Shown: positions 9,458-20,246 of the stretch, one piece after another
Position numbering within the stretch: the stretch's first letter is position 1
How the letters are laid out: each line of letters opens with the position of its first letter
Assembly (NCBI RefSeq): GCF_900113055.1
Contig: NZ_FONZ01000001.1
Coordinates: forward strand, 124,001-188,000
From: Flavimobilis marinus
GTDB taxonomy: Bacteria; Actinomycetota; Actinomycetes; Actinomycetales; Cellulomonadaceae
Direction of reading: 5' to 3'
Length of the DNA stretch: 64,000 nt
Notes under the pieces: generated by a model
Told to the model about the DNA's origin: nothing
The model's database searches: none
The model's input: only the letters and a program-made list of their open reading frames with translations
Position numbers and translations under genes: made by a program

Positions 9458-10306
9458 ATGAGCCACGCACACCCCGCCCACGCTGCGCACGCTGCCCACG
9501 TCCACGCCGCACACGCTGCCGCCGACCTGCCCGCGCTGCTCGACCTCGACGCCGAGGTCCTCGGCGCCTACCTGCCCGCCGTCACGGCCTGGACCGCCGA
9601 GCACGTCGCAGACGTCAGGACCGTGGTGGACCTGGGCGCCGGCACGGGCGTCGGGGCGCGAGCGCTCGCGGAGCAGTTCCCCGAGGCAACCGTGTTGGCG
9701 CTCGAGCGCGCACCGGCGATGCTCGCGCGACTCGAGGCGATCCTCGCCGGCGCTCTGGCCGGGCGCCTCGAGGTGGTCGACGCCGACCTCGACGCCGCCT
9801 GGCCCGCTCTCGGGCCCGTCGACCTCGTCTGGGCAGCCAGCTCCCTGCACGAGGTCACCGATCCAGCCCGCGTCCTCGCCCAGGCCCGCGACCTGCTCCA
9901 TCCCGGCGGGGCGGTCGTCGTCGTCGAGATGGACAGCCTCCCGTGGTTCCTGCCCGACGACGTCGGTGCTGGTCGTCCCGGCCTCGAGGCCCGGTGCCAC
10001 GCCGCTCTGGCCGCGGCAGGCTGGAACGCCGTCCCCGACTGGGCGCCGGTCCTCACCGGTGCCGGTCTAGAGGTCGTGGCGCGGCGGCAGTTCCCCGTGC
10101 AGGTCGGACCGGGAGCCGCCCATGCCGAGGAGTACGCGCGCGCGACCTTGCAGCACCAGCGTCGGGCGCTCGACGGCGTGCTCGCAGCCGCCGACCTTGC
10201 TGCCCTCGACGACCTGCTGGCCGATCACGGTCCGGACGCCGTCCTGGCGGGAGAGCGCCTGACCGTCCACGGAAGCCGCGTCGCCTGGCTCGCCCGCCGT
10301 CCCTGA
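9458..10306 (+). CDS. Class I SAM-dependent methyltransferase with His-rich N-terminus
   Basis: A 282-residue predicted methyltransferase; substrate unknown. Motif I is VVDLGAGTGVGARAL (about 65-79), and ERAP marks the acidic end of strand 2. VDLVWAASSLHEVTDPARVL fits motif II/post-II, and LLHPGGAVVVVEMD is the usual motif III. The first 25 residues contain nine histidines (HAHPAHAAHAAHVHAAHAA), which could bind metal or simply be low-complexity. ATG 9458 lies 7 nt after TACCGT. The FAD oxidoreductase gene follows after 35 nt and probably shares the transcript. Control by the divergent XRE-cupin protein is inferred from the shared operator. Confidence 0.85.
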   Translation: MSHAHPAHAAHAAHVHAAHAAADLPALLDLDAEVLGAYLPAVTAWTAEHVADVRTVVDLGAGTGVGARALAEQFPEATVLALERAPAMLARLEAILAGALAGRLEVVDADLDAAWPALGPVDLVWAASSLHEVTDPARVLAQARDLLHPGGAVVVVEMDSLPWFLPDDVGAGRPGLEARCHAALAAAGWNAVPDWAPVLTGAGLEVVARRQFPVQVGPGAAHAEEYARATLQHQRRALDGVLAAADLAALDDLLADHGPDAVLAGERLTVHGSRVAWLARRP

Positions 10307-10341
10307 TCCTCGCCTCACCCTCGTCTCGAAGGAGCCCCCCC

Positions 10342-11334
10342 ATGACCCCGACCACTCACCACACCGCCACCGACCCGACCTTGCACGACGTGGTCGTCGT
10401 CGGCGGGGGAGCCGCAGGCCTCAGTGCAGCGGTGACCCTCGCGCGCTCCTTGCGCGACGTCGTCGTCGTCGATGCCGGTGAGCCCCGCAACGCGCCCGCC
10501 GCCGGGGCACACAACCTTCTGGGACGCGAGGGCGTCTCCCCGCTCGCGCTGCTCGAGGCCGGACGCGCCGAGGCGAGGGCCTACGGCGCCCAGGTGCGGG
10601 ACGGGCGGGTGGCTTCGGTGGCCCGAACCGACGACGGCTTCACCCTCACGCTCACCGACGGCGGGGTGCTGACCGCCCGCCGCCTGGTGCTGGCGACCGG
10701 GCTCGTCGACGAGCTTCCCGACGTGCCGGGTGTGCGCGAGCTCTGGGGTACCCACGTGCTGCACTGCCCGTACTGCCACGGGTACGAGGTCCGCGGTCGA
10801 TGGATCGGCGTGCTGGGCACCAGCCCGAACGCGCTGCACCAGACGTTGCTGCTGCGCCAGCTCAGCGACGACGTCACCCTGTTCCTGCACGAGTCCCCCG
10901 AGCCCGACGACGAGGGCTGGGAGCAGCTCGCCGCGCTCGGCGTGCGTGTCGTCACCGGTCGGGTGCGCGAGGTGGCGCGCGACGGCGAGTGCCTGCGCGC
11001 CGTCGTGCTCGAGGACGGACACGTCTTCCCCGTCAACGCTGTCGCCGTGCAGCCGCGGTTCGTCGCCCGCACCGAGCTGTACGAGCAGCTGGGCGGGGAG
11101 GTGACCGAGCATCCCTTCGGCAGCTTCATCACGCGAGACCCCGCGGGAGCGACCACGGTGCCGGGTGTCTGGGCCGCGGGGAACGCGGGTGACCTCACCG
11201 CCATGGTCGGGGCCGCGGCCGCGCAGGGCGTCATGGCGGGCGCGGCGATCAATGCCGACCTGGTCCAGGAGGACGTGCGGTCCGCGGTTGCTGCGCGGCG
11301 GAGGTCGCTCACGTCGACGGGTGCGGCCAGCTGA
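10342..11334 (+). CDS. Thioredoxin-reductase-like FAD/NAD(P) oxidoreductase
   Basis: A 330-residue flavoprotein. The N-terminal FAD Rossmann motif is [14 protein letters not shown] (about 18-31). The redox-centre region reads [13 protein letters not shown], a CxxC motif characteristic of a subgroup of thioredoxin-reductase-like enzymes. The second nucleotide-binding glycines are at [12 protein letters not shown], where the usual GxGxxA/G is altered to GTSPNA. The C-terminal FAD motif is [19 protein letters not shown] (10328-10334) sits 7 nt before the ATG. No thioredoxin gene is adjacent, so a dedicated substrate, possibly linked to the upstream methyltransferase, is more likely than general thiol reduction. 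Confidence 0.85.
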   Translation: MTPTTHHTATDPTLHDVVVVGGGAAGLSAAVTLARSLRDVVVVDAGEPRNAPAAGAHNLLGREGVSPLALLEAGRAEARAYGAQVRDGRVASVARTDDGFTLTLTDGGVLTARRLVLATGLVDELPDVPGVRELWGTHVLHCPYCHGYEVRGRWIGVLGTSPNALHQTLLLRQLSDDVTLFLHESPEPDDEGWEQLAALGVRVVTGRVREVARDGECLRAVVLEDGHVFPVNAVAVQPRFVARTELYEQLGGEVTEHPFGSFITRDPAGATTVPGVWAAGNAGDLTAMVGAAAAQGVMAGAAINADLVQEDVRSAVAARRRSLTSTGAAS

Positions 11335-11383
11335 GACACCGTGCTGCCCCCTCATGCCGGGGCCGACCTCGTCGATAAGACAC

Positions 11384-11439
11384 ACATGGAGGCGCTGGGA
11401 GCCTCGCCGCCGAGCGGCTCCCGGCGCCTTCCCCCATGT
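11384..11439. terminator. Hairpin between two convergent genes
   Basis: ACATGGAGGCGCTGGGAGC (11384-11402) pairs with 11417-11439 with a 4-nt bulge. It lies between the 3' ends of the oxidoreductase and sirtuin genes, so it can serve both strands. Confidence 0.6.
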
Positions 11440-11481
11440 CTGGAGCGGGTCCGTCGCGGGACCCCGCCGCCGTTCACGCGC

Positions 11482-12336
11482 TCAGACGAGCGCGTCGATC
11501 AGTCCCTGCAGGATCTCCGAGGTTCCGACCTCGACCTTGACCGTGGCCCGGTCGTCGGCCCGGGTGGCCCCACGGTTGACGATCACGAGGGGCTTGCCGG
11601 CCTTCGCCACGTGCCGCGCGAAGCGCAGGCCGCTGTGCACCGTGAGCGACGAGCCGGCGACGAGCAGCGCGTCGGCGTCGTCAACCATCGCGAAGGCCGC
11701 CGCGACGCGCTCGCGCGGGACCTGCTCGCCGAAGTACACGATGTCGGGCTTGAGGATCCCGCCGCAGATCTCGCAGTCGGCGACGCGAAACCCGGCGGTC
11801 TGCTGGATCACCGCGTCGGCGTCGGGAGCGATCTCGATGTCCTCGACGGCGCCCTGCTCCTCCCGGAACCCGGGGTTCAGGGCGGCGAGGCGGACGTCCA
11901 AGGATTCACGTGAAACAACGTTGCCGCAGGTCAGGCAGACCACCCGGTCGTAGGAGCCGTGCAGGTCGATCACGCGCCTGCTGCCCGCGACGACGTGCAG
12001 CGTGTCGACGTTCTGCGTGACGATGCCGGTGACCGCGCCGGCCTGCTCGAGCGCGACGAGCGCCCGGTGACCCGCGTTCGGCTCGGTGCGGCCCACGTGC
12101 TGCCAGCCGACGTGGTTGCGGGCCCAGTAGGTCCGGCGGAACGTCTCGCTGCCGAGGAACTGCTGGTAGGTCATGGGAGTTCGCGGCGGCGACCCAGGCC
12201 CGCGGTAGTCGGGGATCCCCGAGTCCGTGGAGACGCCCGCGCCGGTCAGCACGGCCGTCCGCCGCCCGCGCAGCACGCGCACGACGGCGTCGAGCGCGTC
12301 GGTCGTCTCCGTGCGGGTGTGGGCGGTATCCGGCAT
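11482..12336 (-). CDS. Sir2-family NAD-dependent protein deacylase
   Basis: Removes acyl groups from lysine using NAD. The 284 residues contain the NAD motif [15 protein letters not shown] (about 37-51), the TQNVDTLH block, and the catalytic His in DLHGS. Four zinc ligands are present, CLTC and CEIC, with a long insertion between the pairs (about 50 residues). The C-terminal GSSLTV and IVNRG complete the cofactor site. This long-insert form is typical of actinobacterial class II-like sirtuins. ATG 12336 lies 6 nt downstream of TACGGT (minus strand), suggesting a leaderless mRNA. The gene stands alone. Confidence 0.93.
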   Translation of the reverse strand: MPDTAHTRTETTDALDAVVRVLRGRRTAVLTGAGVSTDSGIPDYRGPGSPPRTPMTYQQFLGSETFRRTYWARNHVGWQHVGRTEPNAGHRALVALEQAGAVTGIVTQNVDTLHVVAGSRRVIDLHGSYDRVVCLTCGNVVSRESLDVRLAALNPGFREEQGAVEDIEIAPDADAVIQQTAGFRVADCEICGGILKPDIVYFGEQVPRERVAAAFAMVDDADALLVAGSSLTVHSGLRFARHVAKAGKPLVIVNRGATRADDRATVKVEVGTSEILQGLIDALV

Positions 12337-12472
12337 CGTTTCACCGTACGACGGCGGTGCTCACCCCCGCCCGTCCGAGCCCCGGCGATGTGGCGAGCAC
12401 CACGCGTGAGACCGCCCACGTGCGGGACTTCTGGCCGCGCCGCAGGGTCTGCATAGTCCTACCGTGGTGCGC

Positions 12473-14014
<1,542 letters not shown>

Positions 14015-14049
14015 CCGATCGGGCCCCCGCCAGGTACTCTTCTGGGCGA

Positions 14050-14139
14050 GGTAGCGTGTCCGAGCGGCCTAAGGAGCACGCCTCGAAAGCGTGTGTGGGT
14101 GAAAGTCCACCGTGAGTTCGAATCTCACCGCTACCGCCA
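14050..14139 (+). tRNA. tRNA-Ser (anticodon CGA)
   Basis: Acceptor GGTAGCG (14050-14056) pairs with CGCTACC (14129-14135), discriminator G, and CCA is encoded (14137-14139). The anticodon loop CTCGAAA gives CGA. A long variable arm and GTTCGAAT T-loop are present, as expected of class II tRNA-Ser. A TACTCT -10-like box lies at 14035-14040. Confidence 0.96.
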
Positions 14140-14176
14140 CCCGGGTGCTGACTCAGCTCAGGACCCGTGCACCGCC

Positions 14177-14220
14177 AAGACCCCCGTCAGGGGCCCGTGA
14201 GGGTTCCGAGCGGGGGTCTT
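14177..14220 (+). terminator. Terminator hairpin after tRNA-Ser
   Basis: AAGACCCCCG (14177-14186) pairs perfectly with CGGGGGTCTT (14211-14220). It lies 38 nt after the tRNA and before the GNAT gene. Confidence 0.7.
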
Positions 14221-14314
14221 GTCGTGAGGCTGGGCGCGGCGTACGCGCCCGATCACGCCATCGACATCCTTCGCCGTGTGGCACTCGCAGCCGGCGACCG
14301 GGCAGGATGGCGGC

Positions 14315-14878
14315 GTGCCTCCCCCTGCTGCGCCGGTGATCCGCCGCGCCGACCTCCTCGGCACTGACGCGGCCGGCGTGGGCCGGCTCGTCCGTGACTA
14401 CCTCGGGCAGACCGAGCGCGAGAAGGCCGAGCACCAGGCGCTGGCCCCGGGCACCTTTCGGGCGGGCGGCGATACGTCACCGCTCCCCGAGCGCTACCGC
14501 CCCGAGGTCGAGCACCCGCGCCGCGCCTACCGCAACGCCGTCGTGCACGTGGCGGAGCTCGCCGGGAGGCTCGTGGGTGTCGTCGTCGGGCAGCGCGCAG
14601 GCGACGCCTGGGAGATCAAGCGTCTCTGGGTCGATCCTGAGGCTCGAGGGCTGGGAGCGGGGGTCGCGCTGCTGGACGCTGCGGTGCGGGGGCAGGACCG
14701 GCCCGTGCGCCTGACGGTGTGGGAGTGGCGCACGGGCGCGCTGGCGCTCTACCGGAGCCGCGGATTCTCCGTCATCCCGTCCTGGGACGGCAGGACCGGT
14801 CTGGTGTGCCTGGAGCGGCCGCCCGCTACTTCGTCAGCGTCAGCAGCATCTCCACGGTCCCCGCGTCCTCGACCTTGA
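14315..14878 (+). CDS. GNAT-family N-acetyltransferase
   Basis: Predicted acetyl-CoA-dependent acetyltransferase of 187 residues; substrate unknown. The fold is recognised from VAELAGRLVGVVVGQ (strands 2-3), the IKRLWVDPEARGLGAGVALL block carrying the acetyl-CoA loop (RGLGAG), and the late LALYRSRGFSVIPSW helix-strand pair. Start GTG 14315 gives MPPPAAPVIRRADLL; the frame is open upstream but without signals. The last 53 bp overlap the convergent YceI gene, and the resulting tail (SASAASPRSPRPRP) looks non-structural. Confidence 0.8.
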   Translation: MPPPAAPVIRRADLLGTDAAGVGRLVRDYLGQTEREKAEHQALAPGTFRAGGDTSPLPERYRPEVEHPRRAYRNAVVHVAELAGRLVGVVVGQRAGDAWEIKRLWVDPEARGLGAGVALLDAAVRGQDRPVRLTVWEWRTGALALYRSRGFSVIPSWDGRTGLVCLERPPATSSASAASPRSPRPRP

Positions 14879-15503
14879 CGAACCCCAGGTCCGGGGCGCT
14901 GACGTCGTAGTCGGAGAACGTCACGGGGATGGCCCCCGACACCTCGACGCCGGCTGCCGTCGTCTGAGCGTCGAGGTCGACCACGACCTCCTGAGTGACG
15001 CCCGCGACCGTGAGGTCGCCCGTGGCCTGGACCGACGCGACGCCGTCGGCGACCGCGGCGATGTCGACCGGCTCGGTGAGGGCGAAGGTGGCCGTCGGGT
15101 GCTCGTCGGTCTTGAGGATGTCGAGGAACTGACCGTCCCGGCTGCCGCTGTCGGTCGTGATCGTAGTCATGGAGACGGTGACGTCGGCCGCCGTGAGGTC
15201 GGTGCCGGCGATCGTGACGGACCCCTCGACGTCAGAGGTGCGGCCCACGACGGTGACGTCCTGACCGTTGAGCACCTCGTCGACGCGGTACCCGGCCTGC
15301 GAGGCGTCCGCGACCGTCCAGGTGCCGGCGAGGTCCTCGACCGCGGGCGCCTCTTGAGGGGCGGCGTCGGCGCTCGGCGTCGAGAGGCTCAGTGCCTCGG
15401 GCGCGCGGTCGTTGCGGACCTTGGCGTAGATGGCGGTGCCACCCCAGACGATCCCGGCGAGCACGACCAAGGCGGTCAGGGCGATGACGAGCTTGCGCTT
15501 CAT
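14826..15503 (-). CDS. YceI-family protein with membrane anchor
   Basis: A 225-residue exported protein. MKRKLV starts a signal-anchor (ALTALVVLAGIVWGGTAIYA). A low-complexity linker follows, then a YceI lipocalin-like barrel from GTWTVADASQAGYRVDEVL to the end, including TDEHPTATFALTEPV and VAGVTQEVVVDLDAQ. YceI proteins bind isoprenoid-like lipids; the role is unknown. ATG 15503 is taken because the signal begins there. The 3' end overlaps the convergent acetyltransferase. Confidence 0.88.
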   Translation of the reverse strand: MKRKLVIALTALVVLAGIVWGGTAIYAKVRNDRAPEALSLSTPSADAAPQEAPAVEDLAGTWTVADASQAGYRVDEVLNGQDVTVVGRTSDVEGSVTIAGTDLTAADVTVSMTTITTDSGSRDGQFLDILKTDEHPTATFALTEPVDIAAVADGVASVQATGDLTVAGVTQEVVVDLDAQTTAAGVEVSGAIPVTFSDYDVSAPDLGFVKVEDAGTVEMLLTLTK

Positions 15504-15669
15504 GGTGGTTCCCGTCGTGAGCAAGGGCGGCCTTGTCGATCATGCAACATCTTCCTGTGGCGCCGCTGGGGGGCGTCGGTCCCTCTAGCGTCGTGTCACC
15601 GCCCCGTGGTGTCATCGTCGTGACTCCCCGCGCCGACCGGGCGCGGGGCCGCTGGCGAAGGGGCAGACC

Positions 15670-16233
15670 ATGGCGCGCATCCTCTCCACCCTGTTCGTCT
15701 CGCTCGACGGGGTCGCCGAGATCGACCCGGACTGGCACTTCCCGTACTTCGACGACGAGATGGGCGCCGCCGTCGGCGAGGACTACGACGCGGCCGACGC
15801 GCTTCTCCTCGGCCGAGTCACCTACGACAGCTTCGCGGGCGCGTGGCCCGAGCGCGAGGCCGCGGGCGGCGACGACGCCGCGTTCGCCGCCCAGCTCGGA
15901 GACACCCTCAAGATCGTGGCCACGCACAGCGAGCGCGCGCTCGGCTGGCGCAACGTGGAGTCCGTCGACGACGTCGTCGCGGCCGCCCGCTCGCTGCGCG
16001 AGGACGAGAGCGTCGGCACGGTCGTCGTCCCCGGGTCGATCTCCGTGGTCCGCCAGCTGCTCGCGGCCGGGCTGCTCGACGAGCTCCGGCTGTTCGTCCA
16101 CCCCGTCGCTGCGCGGCACGGGAAGCGGCTGTTCGACGAGGGCGAGGGCCTCTACCGCATGCGGCTCGTGCGCACGCAGGCCTTCCCCAAGGGCGTCGTG
16201 AAGCTCAGCTACACGCTCGGCGAGGCCGAGTGA
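15670..16233 (+). CDS. Dihydrofolate reductase/RibD C-terminal-like protein
   Basis: A 187-residue NADPH-binding-fold protein of the DHFR-like family that is abundant in actinobacteria. The entry is ILSTLFVSLDGVAEIDPDWH. The GRVTYDSFAGAWP segment is the equivalent of the DHFR nucleotide loop, and GSISVVRQLLAAGLLDELRL is the conserved late helix. It is very unlikely to be the cell's true DHFR. Its stop overlaps the start of the next gene as GTGA, so a small membrane protein is translated with it. Confidence 0.85.
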   Translation: MARILSTLFVSLDGVAEIDPDWHFPYFDDEMGAAVGEDYDAADALLLGRVTYDSFAGAWPEREAAGGDDAAFAAQLGDTLKIVATHSERALGWRNVESVDDVVAAARSLREDESVGTVVVPGSISVVRQLLAAGLLDELRLFVHPVAARHGKRLFDEGEGLYRMRLVRTQAFPKGVVKLSYTLGEAE

Positions 16234-16628
16234 CGGACGAGCGCGCCGACGTCGTCCCGGTCGCGGCACGGACGCGTGACGGACGCGCGACCTGGGGCGA
16301 GATCCGCACCACGACCGGCATCCTCCGGAGCATGGAGAGCTGGCTCGCGGCGCTCGTTCTCGGGTTGGCGGGGCTCGGGCTCCTCGTGTCCGGCGTGAAC
16401 GAGGGTTCGTGGCCGGCCCTGGTGTCGGGCGGGCTGTTCGTGGTGGCCGCGGTCCTCGCCCGGCGGGGAGCCAGGGCCTTCCAGCGCCGGTCGGCCACGA
16501 TCGTCGACGTCGACCGTCCGTCGTTCCTCGTCAACCGGCCACGCGACTACCTCCCGGAGATCGCGGCGCTCGCCGGAGCCCTCGCCGCGGTGGCCGCGGC
16601 GGTCGTGCTCATGGCGCTGACGTCGTAG
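16230..16628 (+). CDS. Small three-helix membrane protein, unknown function
   Basis: A 132-residue protein I do not recognise. A polar N-terminus of about 35 residues precedes three hydrophobic segments: WLAALVLGLAGLGLLVSGV, ALVSGGLFVVAAVLARR, and LAGALAAVAAAVVLMAL near the C-terminus. The GTG start overlaps the upstream stop (GTGA), indicating translational coupling to the DHFR-like gene. No catalytic motif is visible. Confidence 0.75.
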   Translation: MTDERADVVPVAARTRDGRATWGEIRTTTGILRSMESWLAALVLGLAGLGLLVSGVNEGSWPALVSGGLFVVAAVLARRGARAFQRRSATIVDVDRPSFLVNRPRDYLPEIAALAGALAAVAAAVVLMALTS

Positions 16629-16640
16629 CCGCCGCTCGAC

Positions 16641-17288
16641 TCAGGCGACCTGGAGCGTCGTCAGGCAGGTGGGGCTGTCCTCGCGGGTGGAGATCTGCTG
16701 CTCGCCGACGAGCTGGCCGTCCGAGAGCGTGACGCGCAGGGTGGCGTCGATGTCGCGCGGCAGCCACACGCCGACGAAGCCGTTCTTCTCCGTCGCGCGG
16801 GTCTCGTCGACGAGGGTCTCGCCCGTGGCGTCGTCGACGATCTGCACGGTGACGGGCTGCTCGATGATCTCGCCCTGGCAGGTCGTCAGGGAGTGGAAGA
16901 AGCAGTCGTGGGTCTGGGAGACGTACGGCGCGAACGACAGGTAGAACTTGTCGTCGGGCAGGGGCAGTGACGTCTCACCCGAGGCGTCCGAGAGCAGCAG
17001 CTCGGTGGGCCGGATCGACGCCATGAGCGCCTCCGGGCGGTCGGTCCCTCCGAGAGTCTCGAGGTGCTCGATCACCGCCGTGGCGTCCATGCCCTCGAGG
17101 TCGTAGGCCGAGAGCAGCGTGTCGGGCGCCGGGGCCGACGACGCCGTAGCCGGCGCGCTCGGGCCCGTCACGGTCGCGGGGCCGTCGGGGTCGGTGGACG
17201 AGGTGCACCCGGCGAGCCCGAGGGTGAGCGCGACGGCTCCGGCCAGGGCGGCGGTGCGGCGGCGGGTGCGGGTGAGCGGGAACAGCAT
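16641..17288 (-). CDS. cueP: CueP-family copper-binding lipoprotein
   Basis: A 215-residue secreted lipoprotein. The signal peptide ends in the lipobox LGLAGC. The mature domain matches CueP, the periplasmic copper-binding protein first described in Salmonella. Shared features are FYLSFAPYVSQTHDCFFHSL, the TTCQGEII block, FVGVWLPRDIDATLRV, and the terminal SPTCLTTLQ. The three conserved cysteines that bind copper in the family are all present. ATG 17288 has AGGAG 7 nt upstream. A CopC-domain protein elsewhere in the window suggests more than one copper-handling route; the two are not linked. Confidence 0.9.
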   Translation of the reverse strand: MLFPLTRTRRRTAALAGAVALTLGLAGCTSSTDPDGPATVTGPSAPATASSAPAPDTLLSAYDLEGMDATAVIEHLETLGGTDRPEALMASIRPTELLLSDASGETSLPLPDDKFYLSFAPYVSQTHDCFFHSLTTCQGEIIEQPVTVQIVDDATGETLVDETRATEKNGFVGVWLPRDIDATLRVTLSDGQLVGEQQISTREDSPTCLTTLQVA

Positions 17289-17394
17289 GGCGGATCTCCT
17301 GAAGCGTCGTGGCAGTCCATCGTCTCCCGGAGACGCCCGAAGTCCCAAGGACCAAGGTCGCTGCCGCCTCCGGACCGGCTGGGGCAGGCAAGCG

Positions 17395-17994
17395 CTACGG
17401 CGCAGGCTTGGTCCAGGTGACCGCGTAGCGCCACAGGGGCAGGCGGGTCCAGCGGCTTCCGGGGAGCGCGGCGCGGGCAGCTCGGCGCACCTCGGCGAAC
17501 GTGTGCGGCGGCGGCCAGACGGTCGGCGCCGTGTGCTCCCAGTACTCCCGCCGCCGCACCAGGAGCCGGTGCTGCACCGCGCCGATGCCGCTGTATGCGG
17601 CGTCGAGCAGGCTCGCCGAGCGCGCGAGTCCGACGACGACGAGCACCCCACCCGGTGCGGTGAGCGCGGCGAGCCGGCGGAGCGCCGCGTCGAGGTCGGG
17701 CAGGTGGTGCAGGGTCGCGACCGAGGCGACGACGTCGAACGCGCCGGGCGTGAACGGGTGGGTCAGGACGTCGCCGTGCACCCAGGTGACGTCGGCCCCG
17801 GTGCGGCGTGCCGACGTCAGCACCTCGGCGTCGCTGTCGAGCCCGGTCACGTCCGGCACCACGCTGCGGAGGTCACGGGCGAGCAGGCCGTCCCCGGTCC
17901 CGACGTCGAGCGCCGTCCGCGCTCCGGCAGGGACGGCGTCGAGCACGAGCCGGTGGTAGTGGAGGTTGTGGTTCCAGCGCGCGTCGGTGCTCAC
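17395..17994 (-). CDS. Class I SAM-dependent methyltransferase
   Basis: A 199-residue predicted methyltransferase with unknown substrate. Motif I is ALDVGTGDGLLAR (about 28-40). GLDSDAE marks the acidic residue after strand 2, FDVVASVATLHHLPDLDAAL is motif II, and LTAPGGVLVVVGL is motif III. The N-terminus MSTDARWNHNLHYH is typical of a small-molecule methyltransferase subgroup. The GTG start lacks an obvious ribosome-binding site. Confidence 0.85.
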   Translation of the reverse strand: MSTDARWNHNLHYHRLVLDAVPAGARTALDVGTGDGLLARDLRSVVPDVTGLDSDAEVLTSARRTGADVTWVHGDVLTHPFTPGAFDVVASVATLHHLPDLDAALRRLAALTAPGGVLVVVGLARSASLLDAAYSGIGAVQHRLLVRRREYWEHTAPTVWPPPHTFAEVRRAARAALPGSRWTRLPLWRYAVTWTKPAP

Positions 17995-18045
17995 CCGGAC
18001 ACCGTCTCGCTCACGACTGGCCAGGGCAAGCAGGCGCGCGAGGCG

Positions 18046-18492
18046 TCAGGCGGGGGTGGGCATGGGCTTCAGCACGACGACCGGGATCTGGCGGTCCGTC
18101 TTGGTCTGGTACTGCGCGTAGTCCGGCCACACGGCGACCGCGCGCTCCCACCACACCTCGCGCTCCGCGCCCTCGGCGACGTGCGCGCGGTAGTCCCGGC
18201 GGACGGCGCCGTCCTGCAGCTCGACGTGGGGGTGCGCAACGAGGTTGTGGTACCAGACGGGGTGTGTCGGCGCGCCGCCCTGCGAGGCGACCACCGCGTA
18301 CTGGCCGTCATGCTCGACGCGCATGAGTGGCGTCTTGCGGAGCTTTCCGCTCTTCGCGCCGACGGACGTCAACAGGATGATCGGGACCCCGCGCATCGTG
18401 TTCGCCTCGGCGCCGCCGGACGCCTCGAAACGCTCGGCCTGCTCGCGGGCGTAGTCGTTGGGGCTGGGGGCGTACTCACCGGAGAGAGGCAT
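18046..18492 (-). CDS. Deazaflavin (F420)-dependent nitroreductase-family protein (DUF385)
   Basis: A 148-residue split-barrel protein of the Ddn-like family, which in actinobacteria uses coenzyme F420. Typical blocks are [20 protein letters not shown] (phosphate-binding), [20 protein letters not shown] and [20 protein letters not shown]. The reaction here is unknown. It is divergent from the VOC gene; 126 bp separate them and no clear operator was seen. Confidence 0.88.
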   Translation of the reverse strand: MPLSGEYAPSPNDYAREQAERFEASGGAEANTMRGVPIILLTSVGAKSGKLRKTPLMRVEHDGQYAVVASQGGAPTHPVWYHNLVAHPHVELQDGAVRRDYRAHVAEGAEREVWWERAVAVWPDYAQYQTKTDRQIPVVVLKPMPTPA

Positions 18493-18618
18493 GGGGAGGG
18501 AACGCGTGCGGCGCGCGTCACATTCCCGGCGGTATGGCCGGTGAGTTTCGCGGGCCGGGCAAGTCTGTACTGCTGACGGTGCCCCGCTCCGGGGTGCTGC
18601 AGCGAGAGGAGCACCACC

Positions 18619-19101
18619 ATGCCTGACATCGCCGTGTGCCTGTGGTTCGACGGCCAGGCCGAGGAGGCCGCCGAGCTGTACACCTCGATCTTCCCGAACT
18701 CACGGATCCTCAGCACCATCCCGTATCCCGAAGGTGCGCCGGGGCCGGCCGGGAGCGCCATGCTCGTGACCTTCGAGATCGACGGCCTCAAGGTCGAGGC
18801 TCTCAACGGTGGGCCGGAGTTCACGTTCTCCGAGGCCGTCTCGCTCGAGGTCACGGTCGACACCCAGGAGGAGATCGACCGGTACTGGGACGCCCTCCTG
18901 GCCGACGGCGGGCAGCCGAGCCAGTGCGGCTGGCTCAAGGACAAGTTCGGCATGTCCTGGCAGATCACGCCGCGCGGCCTCGAGCAGATGGCCCAGGATC
19001 CGGAGCGCTATCAGCGGGCGATGGCCGCGCTGATGGGGATGGTGAAGATCGACATCGCAGCGCTCGAGGCGGCTGCCGACGGCGCCCCGCAGCCGGCCTG
19101 A
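18619..19101 (+). CDS. VOC-family (PhnB-like) protein
   Basis: A 160-residue protein of the glyoxalase/bleomycin-resistance (VOC) superfamily, PhnB-like branch. Signatures are [20 protein letters not shown] at the start, the [18 protein letters not shown] strand pair, and [12 protein letters not shown] near 110. The substrate is unknown. GAGAGGAG lies 7 nt before the ATG. Confidence 0.88.
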   Translation: MPDIAVCLWFDGQAEEAAELYTSIFPNSRILSTIPYPEGAPGPAGSAMLVTFEIDGLKVEALNGGPEFTFSEAVSLEVTVDTQEEIDRYWDALLADGGQPSQCGWLKDKFGMSWQITPRGLEQMAQDPERYQRAMAALMGMVKIDIAALEAAADGAPQPA

Positions 19102-19111
19102 GCGCACGCCG

Positions 19112-20212
19112 TCACGTGAGCGTGACGGTCGCAGCGAGGCCCACGCCGGCGCAGAGGGTCGCGGACGCGGCGCCCAGGACGAGGGCGCGGCGCCCCGTCC
19201 GCACGAGCCGCACGACGTCGACGCTCGTGCCCAGGGCGAACATCGCCGAGGCGAGCAGCACGTCGCGCAGCACACCGACGGCATCCAGGACGACGTCCGG
19301 GAGGAGGCCGGTCGAGCGCACGGCCACGGCGAGCAGGAAGCCGAGGACGAAGCCGGGCACGAGCGGTGGGCGAGCAGCGGGCACGCGCTCGGGGGCCGGA
19401 GCGGCTGCGGCCCGCCGGTCGCCCGTGAGCGAGACCAGAGTGAGCAGCGGAGCGAGCAGGACGACCCGGGCGAGCTTCGCGACCGTGGCGGCGGCGAGCG
19501 CCGCACCTGAGAGGGCGCCGGCCGCCGCGACCACCTGCGCGACCTCCTGGACGCTCGCGCCGATCCACAGCCCCGCCTGCTCCGCGGACAGTCCGAGCAG
19601 GCTCGCCACGGCCGGAAAGGCGACGACGGCGACCGACCCGTAGACGGTCACGAGGGCGAGCGCGGTGCCGAGCGCCTCGTGCGCCTGGACGGAGTCCTCC
19701 TCGCGTGCGCCCCGGCCGGGTCCGGGGGCGACCCCGCGCATCGCGGCGATCGCCACCGCCCCGCAGATGGCGAAGCCGGTCGCCACGTACAGGCTGGTCA
19801 GCGCCGGGACGCGCAGCGCCCGGCCCAGCGCGGACGTCCCGACGAACGTGCAGGTGACGGTGATCGCGATCACCGTCAGCCCGCGCCACCCGAGCCCGAC
19901 GAGCTGGTGCACCGAGAGTTGGAGACCGAGCAGCACGACGCCGGTGCGCAGGATCGTCCGCGAGGTCAGCGCGAGCCCCGGGAGCACACGGCGCGACACG
20001 GTGCGGGAGCGGAGGATCCCCGCAGAGCCGACGACGGCGCCGAGGAACATGGCGACCACGAGCGGCGACACCGACCCGGCCGGGAGCAGCGCGCCGGCAG
20101 CGATGCTCGCCAGGGCGGCGCAGGTCGCCAGCGCGACGCCCGGGAGCAGCGCGCGGGCGGTGGGGGAGAGGGGCACCTGCCTAACGTGCACCGTGCGGGG
20201 CCTGCGGAACAT
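19112..20212 (-). CDS. YeiH-family putative sulfate exporter-type membrane protein
   Basis: A 366-residue integral membrane protein with about ten hydrophobic segments (for example PLVVAMFLGAVVGSAGIL and GLWIGASVQEVAQVVAAAGA). The segment GASVQEVAQVVAAAG is the most recognisable family block. A soluble insert GVAPGPGRGAREEDSVQAHE lies between transmembrane helices. Substrate is not established for most members. Start ATG 20212 has GGAG 6 nt upstream. The divergent LysR-type gene begins only 34 bp away, the usual arrangement for yeiH/yeiE-like pairs, so LysR control is inferred. Confidence 0.85.
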   Translation of the reverse strand: MFRRPRTVHVRQVPLSPTARALLPGVALATCAALASIAAGALLPAGSVSPLVVAMFLGAVVGSAGILRSRTVSRRVLPGLALTSRTILRTGVVLLGLQLSVHQLVGLGWRGLTVIAITVTCTFVGTSALGRALRVPALTSLYVATGFAICGAVAIAAMRGVAPGPGRGAREEDSVQAHEALGTALALVTVYGSVAVVAFPAVASLLGLSAEQAGLWIGASVQEVAQVVAAAGALSGAALAAATVAKLARVVLLAPLLTLVSLTGDRRAAAAPAPERVPAARPPLVPGFVLGFLLAVAVRSTGLLPDVVLDAVGVLRDVLLASAMFALGTSVDVVRLVRTGRRALVLGAASATLCAGVGLAATVTLT

Positions 20213-20246
20213 CACCCGCTCCGCTGGCGGGGTATAGCCTGAGCCT

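Noticed and set aside
12464-12472. GTG codons 12464 and 12467 as POT transporter starts
   Set aside because: They overlap or abut the TACCGT -10; ATG 12473 has the standard 7-nt spacing.
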